NCBI RefSeq assembly: GCF_000379065.1
Contig: NZ_KB900614.1
Location: 1,548,850 to 1,612,849, forward strand
Reading direction: 5' to 3'
DNA: 64,000 nt
Origin: Salinispora mooreana
GTDB lineage: Bacteria; Actinomycetota; Actinomycetes; Mycobacteriales; Micromonosporaceae
Of the stretch, positions 17,160 through 26,660 are shown piece after piece (position 1 is the first letter of the stretch; each line of letters opens with the position of its first letter). The position numbers and the translations under genes were made by a program. The notes beneath the pieces were generated by a model. It ran no database searches, was not told where the DNA came from, and saw only the letters and a program-made list of their open reading frames with translations.

Positions 17160-18488
17160 TCAGCAGTTGCGGAGGAACCGGTCGAGAACCCGCACGCCGA
17201 ACTGTAGTCCGTCCACTGGGACCCGCTCGTCGATGCCGTGGAACAGCGCCGAGAAGTTCAGGTCGGCGGGGAGGCGCAGCGGCGCGAAGCCAAAGCAACG
17301 GACACCCAACCGGGCGAAGGCCTTCGCGTCGGTGCCACCGGAAAGCATGTACGGCACCGGCCGGGCCCCCGGATCCTCGGCGCGCAGCGCGGCGGAGATC
17401 GCCTCGACCAGGGCCCCGTCGAAGGTGGTCTCCAGCGCGGGCTGGCGCTGGAGATACTCGATCTCGATGTCCGGGCCGACCAACTCGCGCAGTTGCCGCT
17501 CCAGCAGTTGCGACTGGCCAGGCAGGCTACGGCAGTCGATGGTGGCGGTGGCCCGCCCGGGAATGACGTTGTCCTTGTAGCCCGCGGCGAGTCGGGTGGG
17601 ATTGGCCGTGTTGCGGATGGTCGCCCCGATGAGGTTGGCGATCGGGCCGAGCTTGCCGATGGCCGCCTCCGGATCGTCCGGGTCCAGCTCGATGCCGAGC
17701 GCCTCGGACACCTCGAGGAGGAACGCGCGTACGGTGTCGGTAACGACGACCGGGAAGCGGTGCTGGCCGATCCGGGCGACCGCCTCGGTGAGGGCGGTGA
17801 CGGCGTTGTCGTCGTGCACCATCGAGCCGTGCCCAGGACGCCCCCGGGCGTGCAGCCGCAGCCAGTCAATGCCCTTCTGGGCGGTCTCGATCAGATACAG
17901 CCGCTGCTTCTCGTTCACCGAGTACGAGAAACCCCCGACCTCGCCGATGCCTTCGGTGCAGCCCGCGAAGAGGTCGGGGTGGTTTTCCACCAGGAAGTGC
18001 GCGCCGTACTCACTGCCGGCCTCCTCATCGGCGGTGAAGGCGAGCACCACATCCCGGGGCGGCCGAAATCCGCTGCGTTGCCAGTGCCGAACCACCGCGA
18101 GCATCATCGCGTCGAAGTCCTTCATATCGATCGCGCCCCGACCCCAGAGGTAGCCGTCCCGCAGCTCACCCGAGAGCGGATGCACCGACCACTCGTCGGC
18201 GTCGGCCGGCACCACGTCCAGGTGGCCGTGGACGAGCAGGCCGGGTCGGGTCCGGTCGGTGCCGGGAATGCGGGCGACCAGGTTGGCCCGGCGGGGCGCG
18301 GACTCGTAGAGCACCGAGTCGATGCCGACCTCGGCGAGCTTCTCCGCCACGTACTCGGCCGCTCGGCGTTCCCCGACGCTGGTGTCGTTGTCACCAGTGT
18401 TGGTGGTGTCGATGCGCAGCAGATCCTGACAAAGGCCGACAACCTCGTCGGTGGGCACGGGTTGGGCACAGGCGACGTCGCTCCTCAT
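17160..18488 (-). CDS. M20/M25/M40 family zinc metallohydrolase
   Basis: 442-residue cytoplasmic hydrolase of the M20 family (ArgE/DapE/CPG2-like), which cleaves amide bonds of N-acyl amino acids or dipeptides. The dinuclear zinc site is intact: LLVHGHLDVVPAD with ligand His and Asp, WGRGAIDMKD, and TADEEAGSEYGAHF with the catalytic Glu pair. The C-terminal ligand His lies in ALFHGIDERVP. The dimerisation domain lies about 200-330 (GRPGHGSMVH). ATG 18488 follows AGGAG at good spacing. Substrate is not predictable. The gene is divergent from a small plus-strand gene. Confidence 0.92.
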   Translation of the reverse strand: MRSDVACAQPVPTDEVVGLCQDLLRIDTTNTGDNDTSVGERRAAEYVAEKLAEVGIDSVLYESAPRRANLVARIPGTDRTRPGLLVHGHLDVVPADADEWSVHPLSGELRDGYLWGRGAIDMKDFDAMMLAVVRHWQRSGFRPPRDVVLAFTADEEAGSEYGAHFLVENHPDLFAGCTEGIGEVGGFSYSVNEKQRLYLIETAQKGIDWLRLHARGRPGHGSMVHDDNAVTALTEAVARIGQHRFPVVVTDTVRAFLLEVSEALGIELDPDDPEAAIGKLGPIANLIGATIRNTANPTRLAAGYKDNVIPGRATATIDCRSLPGQSQLLERQLRELVGPDIEIEYLQRQPALETTFDGALVEAISAALRAEDPGARPVPYMLSGGTDAKAFARLGVRCFGFAPLRLPADLNFSALFHGIDERVPVDGLQFGVRVLDRFLRNC

Positions 18489-18596
18489 CGCTCCTTGATA
18501 CCAGAGGACATCCGGGGTGGGGTCGACGCCAGATCCGACAGCTGTCGAACGAGTCCACGGGGGTGCGAACGCCGTGCCGCCGGGTAACAGACGGGC

Positions 18597-18839
18597 ATGA
18601 CCGACCTGTACTCCGCCGCCGACAACCGCGAGACACTGCGGCAGGCGGCCACCGCGCACACCGCCGCCACCCGAGACGTGGAGCTCTTCCTGCGCCGCCT
18701 ACCGGCGGTTCCCGCTCCGGCAGACGTCACCGAATACGCCAACCTGCTCACCCGGGAACGACAGACCCGCGCCGACCGGGAGGCCGCCGCCGACACGGCG
18801 GGCCTGACGATCGCCAGCCTGGAACCCGGCGCGGAATGA
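18597..18839 (+). CDS. Small hypothetical helical protein
   Basis: 80 residues (MTDLYSAADNRETLRQAATA to the end). It is predicted all-helical, rich in Ala, Arg, Glu and Thr, with no cysteines, signal peptide or membrane segment. Third-position GC bias and a clean frame between two flanking genes support real coding, but I do not recognise a family. It is divergent from the M20 hydrolase and ends 63 bases before the convergent DUF3140 gene. Confidence 0.6.
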   Translation: MTDLYSAADNRETLRQAATAHTAATRDVELFLRRLPAVPAPADVTEYANLLTRERQTRADREAAADTAGLTIASLEPGAE

Positions 18840-18901
18840 TCGGTCGGTGCGGGTGCCGGTGGACCTGAAGCCGGCGCCCCACCCGACCGAATCGACAGCG
18901 G

Positions 18902-19252
18902 TCAGCCTTCCACCAGGACGTCGTGGCCCAGATCCAGCAGGGCGTGCCGCCACCGGTCATCGGCGTTGCCGCGCGGCGGCTTCGCCGCCAGCAGGTTCTC
19001 GACCTCGTCAATCGTGTCCCGCATCGTCTCGATGTCGTCCCGGGTCAGGTCCACCTTGCGTTTGGTGAGCACCCGCAGGATGTGTCGGCCCGGCTCGGGC
19101 AGGCCGAGGTCAGGGTCAGGGCCGAACGTCTCCTCGCCGGAGCCCCGGGTGAGCAGCCACTGCCGCAGCTTCTCGGACGGCACGTTGACCCGCTCGTGGA
19201 AACTCTCCCAGAGCTCCTCCACCTGTGGATCGAGCCGCTGCTCGCGTACCAT
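18902..19252 (-). CDS. DUF3140 family protein
   Basis: 116 residues beginning MVREQRLDPQVEELWESFHE, followed by RVNVPSEKLRQWLLTRGSGEE and HILRVLTKRKVDLTRDDIETMR, the recognisable DUF3140 sequence. This family contains small cytoplasmic helical proteins of unknown role, sometimes thought to bind DNA. Its ATG shares one base with the stop of the upstream small gene (TGATG), so it is translationally coupled. That small gene in turn follows the ClpC-type gene, making a three-gene operon. Confidence 0.82.
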   Translation of the reverse strand: MVREQRLDPQVEELWESFHERVNVPSEKLRQWLLTRGSGEETFGPDPDLGLPEPGRHILRVLTKRKVDLTRDDIETMRDTIDEVENLLAAKPPRGNADDRWRHALLDLGHDVLVEG

Positions 19253-19419
19253 CAGCCCTCCTCTCGCCGTCCGTCGGTCGCCACCGGGTCCGACTCGCCG
19301 GTCCCCTCCAGCCCCGGACCCTCCGGTGGCACCTGCACCCGGGCGGGGTTCGCGGTCGGTGCGGCGACGATCGGCTCGGTCCGTTCAGTGCTCTCCTGGG
19401 TCTCCTCGGGCTCGGTCAT
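19252..19419 (-). CDS. Small acidic Pro/Glu-rich protein between clpC-like and DUF3140 genes
   Basis: 55 residues from ATG 19419 (MTEPEETQESTERTEPIVAA), chosen because GGGAGG sits just upstream; a TTG at 19437 that overlaps the clpC-like stop is an alternative. The protein is low-complexity, acidic and probably disordered. The tight packing on both sides (15 bases to the Clp stop, one-base overlap with DUF3140) supports translation. It could be an adaptor or substrate of the neighbouring unfoldase; that is speculation from position only. Confidence 0.55.
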   Translation of the reverse strand: MTEPEETQESTERTEPIVAAPTANPARVQVPPEGPGLEGTGESDPVATDGRREEG

Positions 19420-19433
19420 CTCCGCCTCCCGGC

Positions 19434-21977
19434 TCAACGCGGATGCGTGGTGGTAGCTGCGGTGTAGCCGCCGTCCTCGGCGACATCGATGGTGAGCTGG
19501 CCGTCGCGGACGTCTACGACCACCCGTTGGCCCGGCGACACCGCGGACTCCAGCAGCATCCGGGACAACTGATTGTCCACCTCGCGCTGAATGACCCGAC
19601 GCAGCGGGCGGGCCCCGAACTCGGGCTGGTAACCGTGCTCGGCGAGCCAGTCGATGCCGGCGGTGGTGATCTCGACATCGACATCCTGCGCGTGCAACCG
19701 ACGGCGGGTCTCCGCCAACAGCAGCTCAGTGATCTGCCGCAGTTGCTCCGCCTCCAGGCGGCGGAAGATGATGATCTCGTCGATGCGGTTGAGGAACTCG
19801 GGACGGAAGTTCTCCTGGAGCCGGCGCAGCAAGCGGTCGCGAAGTTCGTCGTTCTCCCCACCCGCCGCCCCGGCGCCGAAGCCGACCGCCCGCTGGGTGC
19901 CGGTGATCAGCTCCGAGCCGAGGTTACTCGTCATGATCAGAACGGTGTTCTTGAAATTCACCGTCCGACCCTGGCTGTCGGTGAGCCGGCCGTCGTCGAG
20001 TACCTGGAGCAGAATGTTGAACACGTCCGGGTGCGCCTTCTCGATCTCGTCCAGCAGCACCACCGCATACGGGCGGCGCCGCACCGCCTCGGTGAGTTGC
20101 CCGGCCTCCTCGTACCCGACGTAGCCGGGCGGCGCGCCGACCAACCGGCTGACCGTGTGCCGCTCCTGGAACTCGCTCATGTCGACCCGCACCATCCGGT
20201 CGGCCTCGCCGAAGAGCGCCTCGGCAAGCGCCCGGGCCAACTCGGTCTTGCCGACGCCGGTGGGGCCGAGGAAGAGGAAGCTACCCATCGGCCGGTCCGG
20301 ATCCGCCAACCCGGCCCGCGAACGGCGCACCGCCTCGGCGACCGCGCTGACCGCGTCGTCCTGACCCACGACCTTCTCGTGCAGGTGCCCCTCCAGCCGC
20401 AGTAGCCGATCCCGCTCCTCCTCGGTGAGCTGCGCCACGGGGATACCGGTGGCCCGGGAGACCACCTCGGCGATCTCGTGCGGCCCCACCTGCGGCACGT
20501 GGTTGGCGGTGCCCTCGTCGCCACGAACGCGACGGATCTGGGCCTCCAGTTCGGCGATCTGGTCGCGCAAGGAGGAGGCCTTCTCATACTGCTCGTCGGC
20601 GACCGCCTGCTCCTTGTCGCGGCGTACCTCGTCGAGCTGGGTCTCCAGCTCGCGTACGTCCGAGGCCGGGGTACGGGTGCGTAGCCGCACCCGCGCGCCG
20701 GCCTGGTCCATCAGATCGATCGCCTTGTCCGGCAGGTAGCGGTCGGTGACGTAGCGATCGGAGAGCTCCGCGGCAACGACCAGCGCCTCGTCGGTGAAGC
20801 GGACCTGGTGGTGGGCCTCGTAACGGTCGCGAAGGCCACGCAGGATGGCCACCGTGTCGTCAACCCCCGGCTCGGGCACGAAGACCGGCTGGAAACGGCG
20901 GGCCAGCGCGGCGTCCTTCTCGATGGTCCGGCGGTACTCGTCCAGCGTGGTTGCGCCGATCACGCGCAGCTCACCGCGGGCCAGCGCCGGCTTGAGCATG
21001 TTGGACGCGTCCATTCCGCCCTCGCTGCCGGCCCCGCCCGCCCCGACCAGGGTGTGAATCTCGTCGAGGAAGACGATCAACTTTTCGCGATGGGTCCGGA
21101 TCTCGTCAATGACCTTCTTCAGGCGCTCCTCGAAGTCACCCCGGTAGCGGGTACCGGCGACCAGGCCGGCCAGGTCGAGTTGGATGACCCGCTTACCGAG
21201 CAGGGTCTGCGGCACGTCGCCGTCACAGATCCGCTCCGCGAGGCCCTCCACAATGGCGGTCTTGCCGACACCGGCCTCACCGATCAGCACCGGGTTGTTC
21301 TTGGTCCGCCGGGACAGGATCTCGACTGCCTGCTCGATCTCGTCGGCCCGGCCGATGACCGGGTCGATCTGATCGTTCTGGGCGAGCTCGGTGAGATCCT
21401 GCCCGTACTGGTCAAGAGTGGGGGTGCCCCGATCTGGCCGCGGCCCACTGGTCGGGGCCCGCTCGGTGCTCGCCGCCTGCAACGACTCCGGCTGGATACG
21501 GCCGGCGGCGAGCATCCGGCCGGCGGGCGACTCCGGGTTCAGCGGCAACGCCATCAGGATGTGCTCCGGCCCGATGTAGTTGGCGCTCATGGCTCGGGAC
21601 AGCTGGTGGGCATCGAGCAGCGCCCGCTTGGCCGCGGGGGTGAGGGACAGGTTCGGCGGGACCTCACCCCCCGGCGCCCCCTCACCCCGCCCGCCGAGTG
21701 CGTTGAGCAGGGTCTCGGGTTCGGCACCGGCTCGTTTGACCAGCTCGCGCAGGGACTGCCGTTGCAGCGCGGCCCAGAGCAGGTGGTCGGTGTCCAGGTC
21801 GGTGCTGTGCCGTTCAGCCGCCCGGCGTGCGGCGTCGGCGAGCATCTCTCGGGCATCGGCGGTCATCAGCCGGGTAATGTCGACCCGGTGCGCGGGTCGG
21901 CGCCCACCCTCGCTCCGGCCGAAGTACCGGGCCAGGAACTCGTCCCATGGGTCGGAGCCGAAGTCGCCGGGTCCCAT
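19434..21977 (-). CDS. ClpC-type AAA+ unfoldase (ATP-dependent Clp protease ATP-binding subunit)
   Basis: 847 residues. The N-terminal Clp_N repeat region (about 30-165) includes [11 protein letters not shown] and [12 protein letters not shown]. The first AAA+ module has IGEAGVGKT (about 232-240) and [13 protein letters not shown] short middle domain with a UVR motif ([20 protein letters not shown]) distinguishes ClpC from ClpB, which has a long middle coiled coil. The second AAA+ module has [16 protein letters not shown] and [18 protein letters not shown] tripeptide occupies the usual ClpP-binding loop site, so partnership with ClpP is plausible. It unfolds proteins in the cytoplasm. The sequence differs from the main housekeeping ClpC by its N-terminus, so it may be a second, ClpC2-like paralogue. 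ATG 21977 follows GGAGGAG. Downstream small genes are co-transcribed. Confidence 0.9.
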   Translation of the reverse strand: MGPGDFGSDPWDEFLARYFGRSEGGRRPAHRVDITRLMTADAREMLADAARRAAERHSTDLDTDHLLWAALQRQSLRELVKRAGAEPETLLNALGGRGEGAPGGEVPPNLSLTPAAKRALLDAHQLSRAMSANYIGPEHILMALPLNPESPAGRMLAAGRIQPESLQAASTERAPTSGPRPDRGTPTLDQYGQDLTELAQNDQIDPVIGRADEIEQAVEILSRRTKNNPVLIGEAGVGKTAIVEGLAERICDGDVPQTLLGKRVIQLDLAGLVAGTRYRGDFEERLKKVIDEIRTHREKLIVFLDEIHTLVGAGGAGSEGGMDASNMLKPALARGELRVIGATTLDEYRRTIEKDAALARRFQPVFVPEPGVDDTVAILRGLRDRYEAHHQVRFTDEALVVAAELSDRYVTDRYLPDKAIDLMDQAGARVRLRTRTPASDVRELETQLDEVRRDKEQAVADEQYEKASSLRDQIAELEAQIRRVRGDEGTANHVPQVGPHEIAEVVSRATGIPVAQLTEEERDRLLRLEGHLHEKVVGQDDAVSAVAEAVRRSRAGLADPDRPMGSFLFLGPTGVGKTELARALAEALFGEADRMVRVDMSEFQERHTVSRLVGAPPGYVGYEEAGQLTEAVRRRPYAVVLLDEIEKAHPDVFNILLQVLDDGRLTDSQGRTVNFKNTVLIMTSNLGSELITGTQRAVGFGAGAAGGENDELRDRLLRRLQENFRPEFLNRIDEIIIFRRLEAEQLRQITELLLAETRRRLHAQDVDVEITTAGIDWLAEHGYQPEFGARPLRRVIQREVDNQLSRMLLESAVSPGQRVVVDVRDGQLTIDVAEDGGYTAATTTHPR

Positions 21978-22104
21978 ATCTGTCTCCTCCGCTGCTCGGC
22001 GCGGCACGGTCGCCAGGGGCTACCCGGCAGTCGTCCGGACAAACTCCGCCGACTGGCCACCGGGGTTGCCCGGGTGTGGGCGGATCGGGTGGCAGGCTGG
22101 CGGC

Positions 22105-22485
22105 ATGAATGGGACACCGCTGCTGATCGTGGACGCCGCCAACGTGGTGGGATCCCGGCCCGACGGGTGGTGGCGGGACCGGGTCGGGGCGACCACCCGA
22201 CTGCGGGACAGCCTCACTGGCCTGCCCGATTCCGGGGTGCCACCGGAGCTGCCGCCGCCGGTCGAGGTGGTGCTGGTGGTCGAGGGTGCGGCGCGCGGGG
22301 TACCGCCGGTGTCGGGGGTACGGGTGGTCGCGGCCCAGCAGTCCGGCGACGACGCGGTGGTGGACCTGGTCGCCGCCGACCCACAGCGCCGCCGGGTCGT
22401 CATCACCGCCGACCGTGAGCTGCGAGAACGCGTGACCCAGCGGGGGGCCGAGGTGCATGGGCCGCGCTGGTTGACCGGCCACTGA
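22105..22485 (+). CDS. NYN/PIN-like small protein, possible nuclease
   Basis: 126 residues starting MNGTPLLIVDAANVVGSRPD. The early Asp in LIVDAANVV, the central DDAVVDLVA and the late VVITADRELRERV are spaced like the acidic metal-binding residues of NYN/PIN (YacP-type) nucleases. The assignment to that fold is inferred from these residues. The ATG follows a CAGGCT box by 6 bases, so the transcript may be leaderless. It is divergent from the ClpC-type gene and lies 149 bases upstream of the FtsK-type ATPase operon on the same strand, but a separate promoter there argues against a single unit. Confidence 0.65.
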   Translation: MNGTPLLIVDAANVVGSRPDGWWRDRVGATTRLRDSLTGLPDSGVPPELPPPVEVVLVVEGAARGVPPVSGVRVVAAQQSGDDAVVDLVAADPQRRRVVITADRELRERVTQRGAEVHGPRWLTGH

Positions 22486-22591
22486 GCTCATCCCCACGCG
22501 GCTGGGGCAATCGACGTCCCCGCGCCTGCGGATGACAACCACACAGTAGGGTTTAATACTGCCGGGGAGGATGTTCTCTCCCTGGTGCCGA

Positions 22592-22612
22592 TAGGCTCTA
22601 ATGGAGGCCTCC
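22592..22612 (+). promoter_or_regulatory. Promoter-like TAGGCT and perfect GGAGGCCTCC palindrome before the ATPase operon
   Basis: A TAGGCT -10-like box (22592-22597) is followed by the perfect 10-base palindrome GGAGGCCTCC (22603-22612), which would fall at the transcription start. The first gene starts at 22635. A repressor bound here would block initiation; this is inferred from position. Confidence 0.4.
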
Positions 22613-22634
22613 CCTTGCCCCAGGAGGTTCCGTC

Positions 22635-22895
22635 GTGGCGAGCGTCGCCGAGCTCAAGGCAGCCATCGATGTCGCGCTCCAACAGATCGGTGACGGCCAG
22701 AGCGCTGTGCACGCCGCCAGTGAGAAGCTGGCCGAGGCGCAACAGACGCTGGCCGGCGCGTTGGAGGGCAGCGGACACGAGACGGTGGATGCGGCCCAGG
22801 CCTCGCTGACCCAGGCGGGGCAGGAGTTGGAGGAGTGCTTGGCGGCCACACTCGTCGCGGTCGAGCAGGCCCAGCTCTACGTCGCGACCCTCTGA
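22635..22895 (+). CDS. Small alpha-helical hairpin protein, first gene of the FtsK-type ATPase operon
   Basis: 86 residues. GTG 22635 is preceded by AGGAGG at ideal spacing. The sequence reads as two long Ala/Glu/Gln-rich helices joined near residues 45-51 by a Gly-Ser-Gly-His turn, followed by HETVDAAQASLTQAGQ. Size and hairpin shape resemble WXG100 (ESAT-6-like) proteins, but no W-x-G is present, so membership is not claimed. No signal peptide or membrane segment. Next to an FtsK/SpoIIIE ATPase such a protein could be a substrate, adaptor or structural subunit. I do not recognise a named family. Confidence 0.65.
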   Translation: MASVAELKAAIDVALQQIGDGQSAVHAASEKLAEAQQTLAGALEGSGHETVDAAQASLTQAGQELEECLAATLVAVEQAQLYVATL

Positions 22896-22903
22896 GCGCC
22901 GCC

Positions 22904-23995
22904 ATGTCCATCGTCGAAGATCTCGGCGCCCAGGTGCGCGCCGCCAGCGATGACCTGCCGCTCGGCCAACTCGCCGAGGCGCTCGAACGGTTCGGGCTGG
23001 CCGCCGAGCGGCTGCGCTGGGTACGCCAGGAATCCGCCAACCCGATGGGGGTGCCGGAGCTGTCCAGCGCCGTCGAGCACGCCGAGTCCGCCGGCTACGC
23101 GCTGCGTGTCGCCCAGGAGCAGCTGACGGCGTACCTGGCCGTGATCGGGCTGGCCGCCGATGACGCATCCGCCCCACGTACCCCTCCCGAACAGCAACCG
23201 GCACACGACGCTCCCCGTAGTGCCACGACACCGGCGACGGTCACTGTCCCGCCAGGCCCGGCCGCCGCACCCCGTTGGTGGGCAGTCCGGGTCGTCGAGT
23301 TGACCGGTGGCGGGAGCGGGTCGGAGCAACCGGATGAGGCGATCGCTGACTCCAGCGAGCTGTTGCGCCGAGTCGTCCACGAGGTCCGCGCCGGCGACCG
23401 GGAACGACTCCGCGGCGAGCTGGGCCGCGCCCACGCCGACGTGGGGTTGGGGTTGGCCGCGCTGGCCCCACCCCTGCTGCGGGAACTGGCCGGGGAGTTC
23501 CTTGGGCACCCGCCCCGGGCCGAGGACCTGCCGCGGCTCCGCCAGGCCCTGGACAGCCGGACCCGCGACCTGCTGCCGGGCCTGCCCGCGCCGGTGGTGG
23601 AAACACTGCTGGCCCGGGTCTGCCGGATGCCACCGCCCCGCCGGGACGACGCCGACCAGCCGCACGCCGCCGACTCGGCGGTCACCGCCGGAGTGCTGAC
23701 CGGCGTCCTGCTCGACCGGCTCGGCCGCGAGCTACCGACCCCGGCGGAGCACGAGCGCCGCACCGACGACACGCGGACCCGGCAGGCAGCGGACGACCAG
23801 CGGCGAGCCGCCGCGCACCGCGGCCGGCGGGCCGACGCCGAATGGGAGCGGCGCGCCGCCAGCATCGGGCAACAGGCGCCCACCCGCCCGCGGCAGGCTG
23901 CCGCCGGACGCCACGGTAGCCCACTGGCGGCCGAGAGCCGGAGCGGAGCGATGGCCCCGGGGCGTCCCTCGTCTCGACGGGACGCCGATGGCTGA
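22904..23995 (+). CDS. Hypothetical helical protein with charged disordered tail, second gene of the ATPase operon
   Basis: 363 residues from ATG 22904, eight bases after the first gene. Residues 1-85 are helical (MSIVEDLGAQVRAASDDLPL and on), then a Pro/Ala-rich linker (about 86-125), then a helical domain (about 130-260) ending VETLLARVCRMPPP. The last 90 residues are rich in Arg, Asp and Ala and probably disordered. Its end overlaps the ATPase start by eight bases. I know no family for it. Its position between the small hairpin protein and the ATPase suggests an accessory subunit. Confidence 0.6.
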   Translation: MSIVEDLGAQVRAASDDLPLGQLAEALERFGLAAERLRWVRQESANPMGVPELSSAVEHAESAGYALRVAQEQLTAYLAVIGLAADDASAPRTPPEQQPAHDAPRSATTPATVTVPPGPAAAPRWWAVRVVELTGGGSGSEQPDEAIADSSELLRRVVHEVRAGDRERLRGELGRAHADVGLGLAALAPPLLRELAGEFLGHPPRAEDLPRLRQALDSRTRDLLPGLPAPVVETLLARVCRMPPPRRDDADQPHAADSAVTAGVLTGVLLDRLGRELPTPAEHERRTDDTRTRQAADDQRRAAAHRGRRADAEWERRAASIGQQAPTRPRQAAAGRHGSPLAAESRSGAMAPGRPSSRRDADG

Positions 23996-26660
23996 CCGGC
24001 GGGCGCAGCTCGCCGCCCAGGTCCGGCAAACCCTCGGCGAGGCCCTCGGCGCGACGCGGACCCGGCTGGCCGCGGCGCAGACCGAACTCGCCGCCGAGCG
24101 GGGCCGACTCGACCGGGTCCGCCGGGCCGCCGCCGCGGTGCCCGCACGGGTCGGCGCGGAGCGAGACCGGCGGCTCGCCGAGATCGACGCCCGACACTCG
24201 GCCCGGATCGCCGAGCTGTCCCGGCAGGCGGCTGAAGCGGCCCGCCGGGAGGCCCCGGGCGCGGCCACCGCTGACTGGCCACAGTGGCATCCCACCCCCG
24301 CCCGCCGGGCGGAGCCGCCCGGCCCACTACGGATTGGCACGCTCGCCGTCCCGGGCGGGGAACCAGTGCCCGCGCTGGTGCCGCTGCTCGACGCCGGGCA
24401 CGTCGAGCTGTCCGGTAGCGACCGGGTGGCGGGCGAGGCGGTGATAGCCGCGCTGCTGCTACGGGCGGTTGGCCGAGCCGACGCGGGCGCGGTCCGGTTG
24501 GCCGGTTACGACCCGGAGCACCTTGGGGCCGGCCTGGCCGGTTTCGCGCCGCTGGGCACCGCCGGGCTGCTGACCTTCGTCGGCCCCGGCGGGCTGGGCC
24601 GGCTCCTCGACGACCTCGTCGAGGAGATCCACCGGATCAACTCCACCGTCCTGGCCGGCGAGCATCGCTCCCTGCGTGAGCTAGCCACAGCCACCGGTCG
24701 CCGCCCCGAGCCGTGGCGGGTGGCGGTCCTGCTCGGCGGGGAGGAGCCGTCCCGGCACGAACGCAGCCAACTCGATCGGGTGGCCCGCACCGGCGCGGCG
24801 TGCGGCGTGCACCTGGTGGTACGCGGCCTGGCGCTGCCGGAGGACGCCACCGTAGCCCGGATCCACGTCGAACCGGGCCGGGCCGAACTTGCCGGCGCAC
24901 CGCCGGTCACGCTCGACCCGGCGCCCCCGGCGCCCCTGATCACCGAGACCTGCCGGGCCGTCGCCGCCCGGGTCAACGCCGGCCCGGAACCGATGCCCTT
25001 CACCGACCTGCTGCCACCGCCGGACCAGATGTGGCGGGAGGACTCGGCGGCCGGCCTGATCGCGCCGATCGGCGAAGGAACGGACGGCCAGCCGACGCTG
25101 GTCACTCTCGGCGACTATCCGCCGCACGCGTTGATCGGCGGCCCATCCGGCACCGGCAAGACAAATCTGATCTTCGCCTGGATCGGTGCGCTCGCCGCCC
25201 GTTACTCCCCGGCGGAGTTGGAGTTCTACCTGCTCGATTTCAAGGAGGGCGTCTCCTTCGCCCGGTTCGCGCAGGGTCGCCGCGACCCGAGTTGGCTGCC
25301 GCACATGCGGCTGGTCGGAATCAACGTCAACACGGACCGGGAGTTCGGTCTCGCCCTACTTCGCTTCCTCGCCGAAGAGCTGCGTCGGCGCGCCGACGCG
25401 GCGAAGGAGCACGAAGTCACGAAGCTCGCCGAACTGCGCGGGGTGGACCCAGCCGGACGCTGGCCGCGGATCGTCGCCGTGGTCGACGAGTTCCAGATGC
25501 TGCTCGCCGGCCGGGACGCGGTCGCCCGGGAGGCCGCCGACCTCCTCGAGGACCTGGCCCGACGCGGTCGCTCGCAGGGCATCCACCTGGTCCTAGCGTC
25601 GCAGGACGTCCGGGGAATCGAGGCGCTGTGGGGGCGGCCGGCCCTGGTCGCCCAGTTCACCCTCCGTATCGCCCTCCCCAAGGCGCTGCGGATCCTCGCC
25701 GAGCGCAACGACGCCGCGCAGTCATTACCCCGCCACCACGCCGTGGTCAACGCCGAGTCGGGACTGGCCGAGGGGAACGAGATCGCCCGGATACCGTCGG
25801 CGAGCGACTGGGAGACGTGGAGTGGGCTGCAGCACCGACTCTGGCGGATGCGCCCGCCGGACGCCGCCCCGGCGCGGCTCTTCGACGGGGACGCGATCCC
25901 CCGGTTGACCGACGCCCCGGACTACCAGGCGCTCTCCGCACCGGAGAGCGGGACGCCCCGAGCCCCGACGGCGTTACTCGGCGAGATCATCGACGTGCAG
26001 GCCCGTTCGGCAACACTTCGACTGCCGCGCGCGCCCGGGCGTAACCTCGCCGTGCTGGGCACCCGCGTTGACGAGGCCTGCGCTGTACTCGCCGCTGCCG
26101 GACGGTCGCTCGCCCGGCAGCATCGCCCCGGAACGGCGCGGTTCTCCATCGCCTGTCTGGACCCGGACGCCGACTCCGCCGCCCGGTCCCTCTACGCCGA
26201 CCTCGCCGACGATGCCGCCTGGTATGACGAGGAGACCGTGACCGAACTAATGGCCGAGACCACCGCCGGGCTGGGCGCCCCGGGCGTCGGTGTCCCCCAC
26301 TACCTGCTGCTGTTCGCAGTTGACGCGGCGGCCGGCGCGCTCTCCGCCCGGGTCGGCGGCCAGACCGGGCTGGAGCGGCTGCGTCGCGTCCTCCACGACG
26401 GGCCAGAGCGGCGGACGCATGTCCTGGCCTGGTGGCGGGGGGTCGCGCGGATGCGGGCCGACCTCGGCGGACCAGCCGCCCGTACCGACCAGGTCGGCGC
26501 CTGGGTAGCGCTCGACACGCACGGCGGGGAACTGGGCACCTCGCTCTACCCCGGCACCGGCGGGCCGGACTGGTACCCCCGCCCGTGGCGGGGCCTCTTC
26601 TTCGACCGGGCGGTGCACCGCACCGGACAGACGATCATCCCGTACGGGAACCAGCGGTGA
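23988..26660 (+). CDS. Soluble FtsK/SpoIIIE-type ATPase with N-terminal coiled coil
   Basis: 890 residues. The first 90 form an Arg/Ala/Glu coiled coil. The middle (about 115-345) is an uncharacterised region with a nucleotide-sensing-like RVAVLLGGEEPS. The FtsK/SpoIIIE motor domain has Walker A GGPSGTGKT at 384-392, Walker B IVAVVDEF with D500-E501, and the sensor-like LVLASQDV. The C-terminal 250 residues look like a second, degenerate nucleotide-binding fold. There is no membrane segment, no gamma DNA-reading domain and only one intact motor, unlike FtsK (four membrane helices) or EccC (three ATPase domains). Such motors pump DNA or protein substrates. The start overlaps the upstream gene and the stop overlaps the next, so the operon is tightly coupled. 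Confidence 0.82.
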   Translation: MADRRAQLAAQVRQTLGEALGATRTRLAAAQTELAAERGRLDRVRRAAAAVPARVGAERDRRLAEIDARHSARIAELSRQAAEAARREAPGAATADWPQWHPTPARRAEPPGPLRIGTLAVPGGEPVPALVPLLDAGHVELSGSDRVAGEAVIAALLLRAVGRADAGAVRLAGYDPEHLGAGLAGFAPLGTAGLLTFVGPGGLGRLLDDLVEEIHRINSTVLAGEHRSLRELATATGRRPEPWRVAVLLGGEEPSRHERSQLDRVARTGAACGVHLVVRGLALPEDATVARIHVEPGRAELAGAPPVTLDPAPPAPLITETCRAVAARVNAGPEPMPFTDLLPPPDQMWREDSAAGLIAPIGEGTDGQPTLVTLGDYPPHALIGGPSGTGKTNLIFAWIGALAARYSPAELEFYLLDFKEGVSFARFAQGRRDPSWLPHMRLVGINVNTDREFGLALLRFLAEELRRRADAAKEHEVTKLAELRGVDPAGRWPRIVAVVDEFQMLLAGRDAVAREAADLLEDLARRGRSQGIHLVLASQDVRGIEALWGRPALVAQFTLRIALPKALRILAERNDAAQSLPRHHAVVNAESGLAEGNEIARIPSASDWETWSGLQHRLWRMRPPDAAPARLFDGDAIPRLTDAPDYQALSAPESGTPRAPTALLGEIIDVQARSATLRLPRAPGRNLAVLGTRVDEACAVLAAAGRSLARQHRPGTARFSIACLDPDADSAARSLYADLADDAAWYDEETVTELMAETTAGLGAPGVGVPHYLLLFAVDAAAGALSARVGGQTGLERLRRVLHDGPERRTHVLAWWRGVARMRADLGGPAARTDQVGAWVALDTHGGELGTSLYPGTGGPDWYPRPWRGLFFDRAVHRTGQTIIPYGNQR

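Noticed and set aside
17238..18587. 449-codon plus-strand frame over the M20 hydrolase
   Set aside because: Antisense to an intact enzyme gene, no ribosome site, no recognisable domain.
22635..22895. WXG100 (ESAT-6-like) protein
   Set aside because: Right size and helical hairpin, but no W-x-G in the turn, so I describe it only as similar in shape.
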